Part shown: in pieces, positions 62,446 to 64,000 of the stretch
Layout: every line of letters starts with the position of its first letter
Position numbering within the stretch: the stretch's first letter is position 1
Origin: Hydractinia symbiolongicarpus
Taxonomy: Eukaryota; Cnidaria; Hydrozoa; Anthoathecata; Hydractiniidae
Direction of reading: 5' to 3'
Length of the DNA stretch: 64,000 nucleotides
Assembly: GCF_029227915.1 (NCBI RefSeq)
Contig: NC_079887.1
Span: 24,861,650 to 24,925,649 of the forward strand
Program-made: the position numbers and the translations under genes
The notes under the pieces: generated by a model
The model's input: the letters and a program-made list of their open reading frames with translations, nothing else
Told to the model about the DNA's origin: nothing
The model's database searches: none

Positions 62446-64000
62446 CGGTGGGGTTACATATTCGTAACAACATGTATTTAGCGATATTTATCTGATATTA
62501 CTAGTTTGCATCGTTTTTAACAGTGAAACGATTGACTGTGGGACTTAATTGAACTTAATTTGGACCGTGACCTGATCAATGTGATAAATGACACAAATGG
62601 ACTCCAAAAAAATAATTCTTTTTAATTTGACATGATTGCCGGAAATCAGCGATTACACTGGGCGCTGTGGTAGCGCTTCACTTAAAAAAATTAGATAAAT
62701 AAGTCGTTCTTTACTGTGGGACCAATCCTACCCGTTATCGCGCGCTGAAAAAATAGCGACAGTTTCAAAAACTACATTTCATTGACTTTCTAACGGTGTC
62801 AGTCCGTTTGAGTTAAAACGGTTGGGTCACATATTCGTTCCAACATGTATTTAGCGATATTGTTCTGATATTACTAGGTTGTATGGCCTTCAACAGTGAA
62901 ACCATTGACTGTGGGACTTAATTGAACTGATTATGGACCTCGACCTTATAAATGTGAAAGTGAGACAATTGGACTCCAAGAAAAAACATTCTTCTTAATT
63001 TGACGTGATTGCCGGAAATCAGCGATTACACTGGTCGCTGTTGTAGCGCTTCAAATAAAAATTAGGATAAAAAAGTCATTTTTTACTGTGGGACCAAACC
63101 TAGCCGTTATCGCGCGCTGAAGAAATAGCGACAGTTTCAAAAACTACATTTCATTGACTTTTTAACTGTGTCAGTCTGTTTGAGTTTCAACGGTTGGGTC
63201 ACATATTCGTAGCAACATGTATTTAGCGATATTTATCTGATATTACTAGTTTGCATCGCTTTTAACAGTGAAACCATTGACTGTGGGACTTAATTGAACT
63301 GATTATGGACTGTGACCTTATAAATGTAAAAGTGAGACAATTGGACTCCAAGAAATACCATTCTTTTTAATTTGAAGTGATTGCCGAAAATCAGCGATTA
63401 CACTGGGCGCTGTGGTAGCGCTTCACTTAAAAAAATTAGATAAATAAGTCGTTCTTTACTGTGGGACCAATCTTGTCCGTTATCGCGCGCTGAAGAAATA
63501 GCGACAGTTTCAAAAACTACATTTCACTGACTTTCTAACGGTGTCAATCCGTTTGAGTTACAACGGTTGGTCACATATTCGTACCAACATGTATTTAGCG
63601 ATATTTTTCTGATATTACTAGGTTGTATGGCTTTTAACAGTGAAACCATTGACTGTGGGACTTAATTGAACTGATTATGGACTGCGACCTTATAAATGTG
63701 AAAGTGAGACAATTGGACTCCAAGAAAAGAAATTCTTTTTAATTTGACGTGATTGCCGGAAACCAGCGATTACACTGGGCGCTGTGGTAGCTTTTCATTT
63801 AAAAATTTAGATAAATAAGTCGTTCTTTACTGTGGGAGCAATCCTACCCGTTATCGCGCGCTGAAAAAATAGCGACAGTTTCAAAAACTACATTTCATTG
63901 ACTTTCTAACGGTGTCAATTCGTTTGGGTTACAACGGTTGGGTCACATCTTCGTACCAACATGTATTTAGCGATATTTTTCTGATATTACTAGGTTGTAT

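Larger units (their letters stand above)
17569..64000. repeat. Satellite array, right segment (about 372-bp monomers)
   Basis: This continues the same tandem array, in the same phase and orientation, beyond the inserted element and off the right edge; about 125 monomers. Monomers are more uniform than on the left and fall into subtypes distinguished by linked variants: 'tttttctgatatt..ttgtatggc' with 'ccttataaatgtgaaagtgag', 'tttatctgatatt..ttgcatcgc' with 'cctgatcaatgtgataaatgac', and a third with 'gaagcagtagagacaatttc'. Subtypes alternate irregularly and recur in multi-monomer blocks listed separately. No gene, RNA gene or other inserted element was found anywhere in this segment. Confidence 0.97.

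Noticed and set aside
1-64000. CRISPR array or direct-repeat immune locus
   Set aside because: The repeat unit is continuous at about 372 bp with no short repeat separated by unique spacers, and no cas-like gene is present.
1-64000. Telomeric or subtelomeric repeats
   Set aside because: No run of TTAGGG-, TTAGG- or similar short repeats was seen; 'aaccctat' at 16823 and 17481 are isolated words tied to the transposon.

Overview
The window is almost entirely one satellite DNA array. A monomer of about 372 bp repeats head to tail, always in the same orientation, from base 1 to base 64000, giving roughly 170 copies. One unrelated 740-bp element interrupts it at 16825-17564. I see no protein-coding gene, tRNA, rRNA or CRISPR array. 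The few short open frames lie inside satellite monomers and have no sign of being genes. A long, AT-rich, nucleosome-scale satellite carrying a piggyBac-like (TTAA-targeting) non-autonomous transposon points to a eukaryotic, probably animal, chromosome in centromeric or other constitutive heterochromatin. The species cannot be named from this sequence.

Layout. From 1 to about 13.8 kb the array is a mixture of monomer classes, two of which (a 'gaggtttcatcgc' class and a 'ctagattgcgtcgc' class) are not seen further right. From about 13.8 kb to the end the monomers form a more uniform set of related subtypes built on 'gatattactagg/tttg'. Segments made of several monomers have been duplicated again and again, but with no single fixed higher-order unit. 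Repeat offsets equal to 1, 2, 3, 4, 5, 6, 7 and 9 monomers are all present (for example 744, 1117, 1486, 1864, 2226, 2604 and 3343 bp). Several copy pairs are almost identical over more than 1 kb, so the array has been actively reshuffled in its recent past.

The inserted element has a perfect 17-bp terminal inverted repeat beginning CCCTATT, an exact TTAA duplication on both sides, and a G/C-run palindrome near each end placed asymmetrically. Removing the element and one TTAA leaves a host monomer of exactly 372 bp. A sister monomer near 19.6-20.0 kb shares the host monomer's rare variants and is empty, so the insertion happened after those two copies separated.

Other structure includes truncated monomers, a deletion junction shared by two distant monomers, a patch near 56.2-56.5 kb that carries private variants of a monomer 21 kb away, and weak internal similarity suggesting that the 372-bp monomer is itself an old dimer. 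These fit unequal exchange and gene conversion. Coordinates of duplicated blocks are read by eye and their edges are accurate only to some tens of bases.
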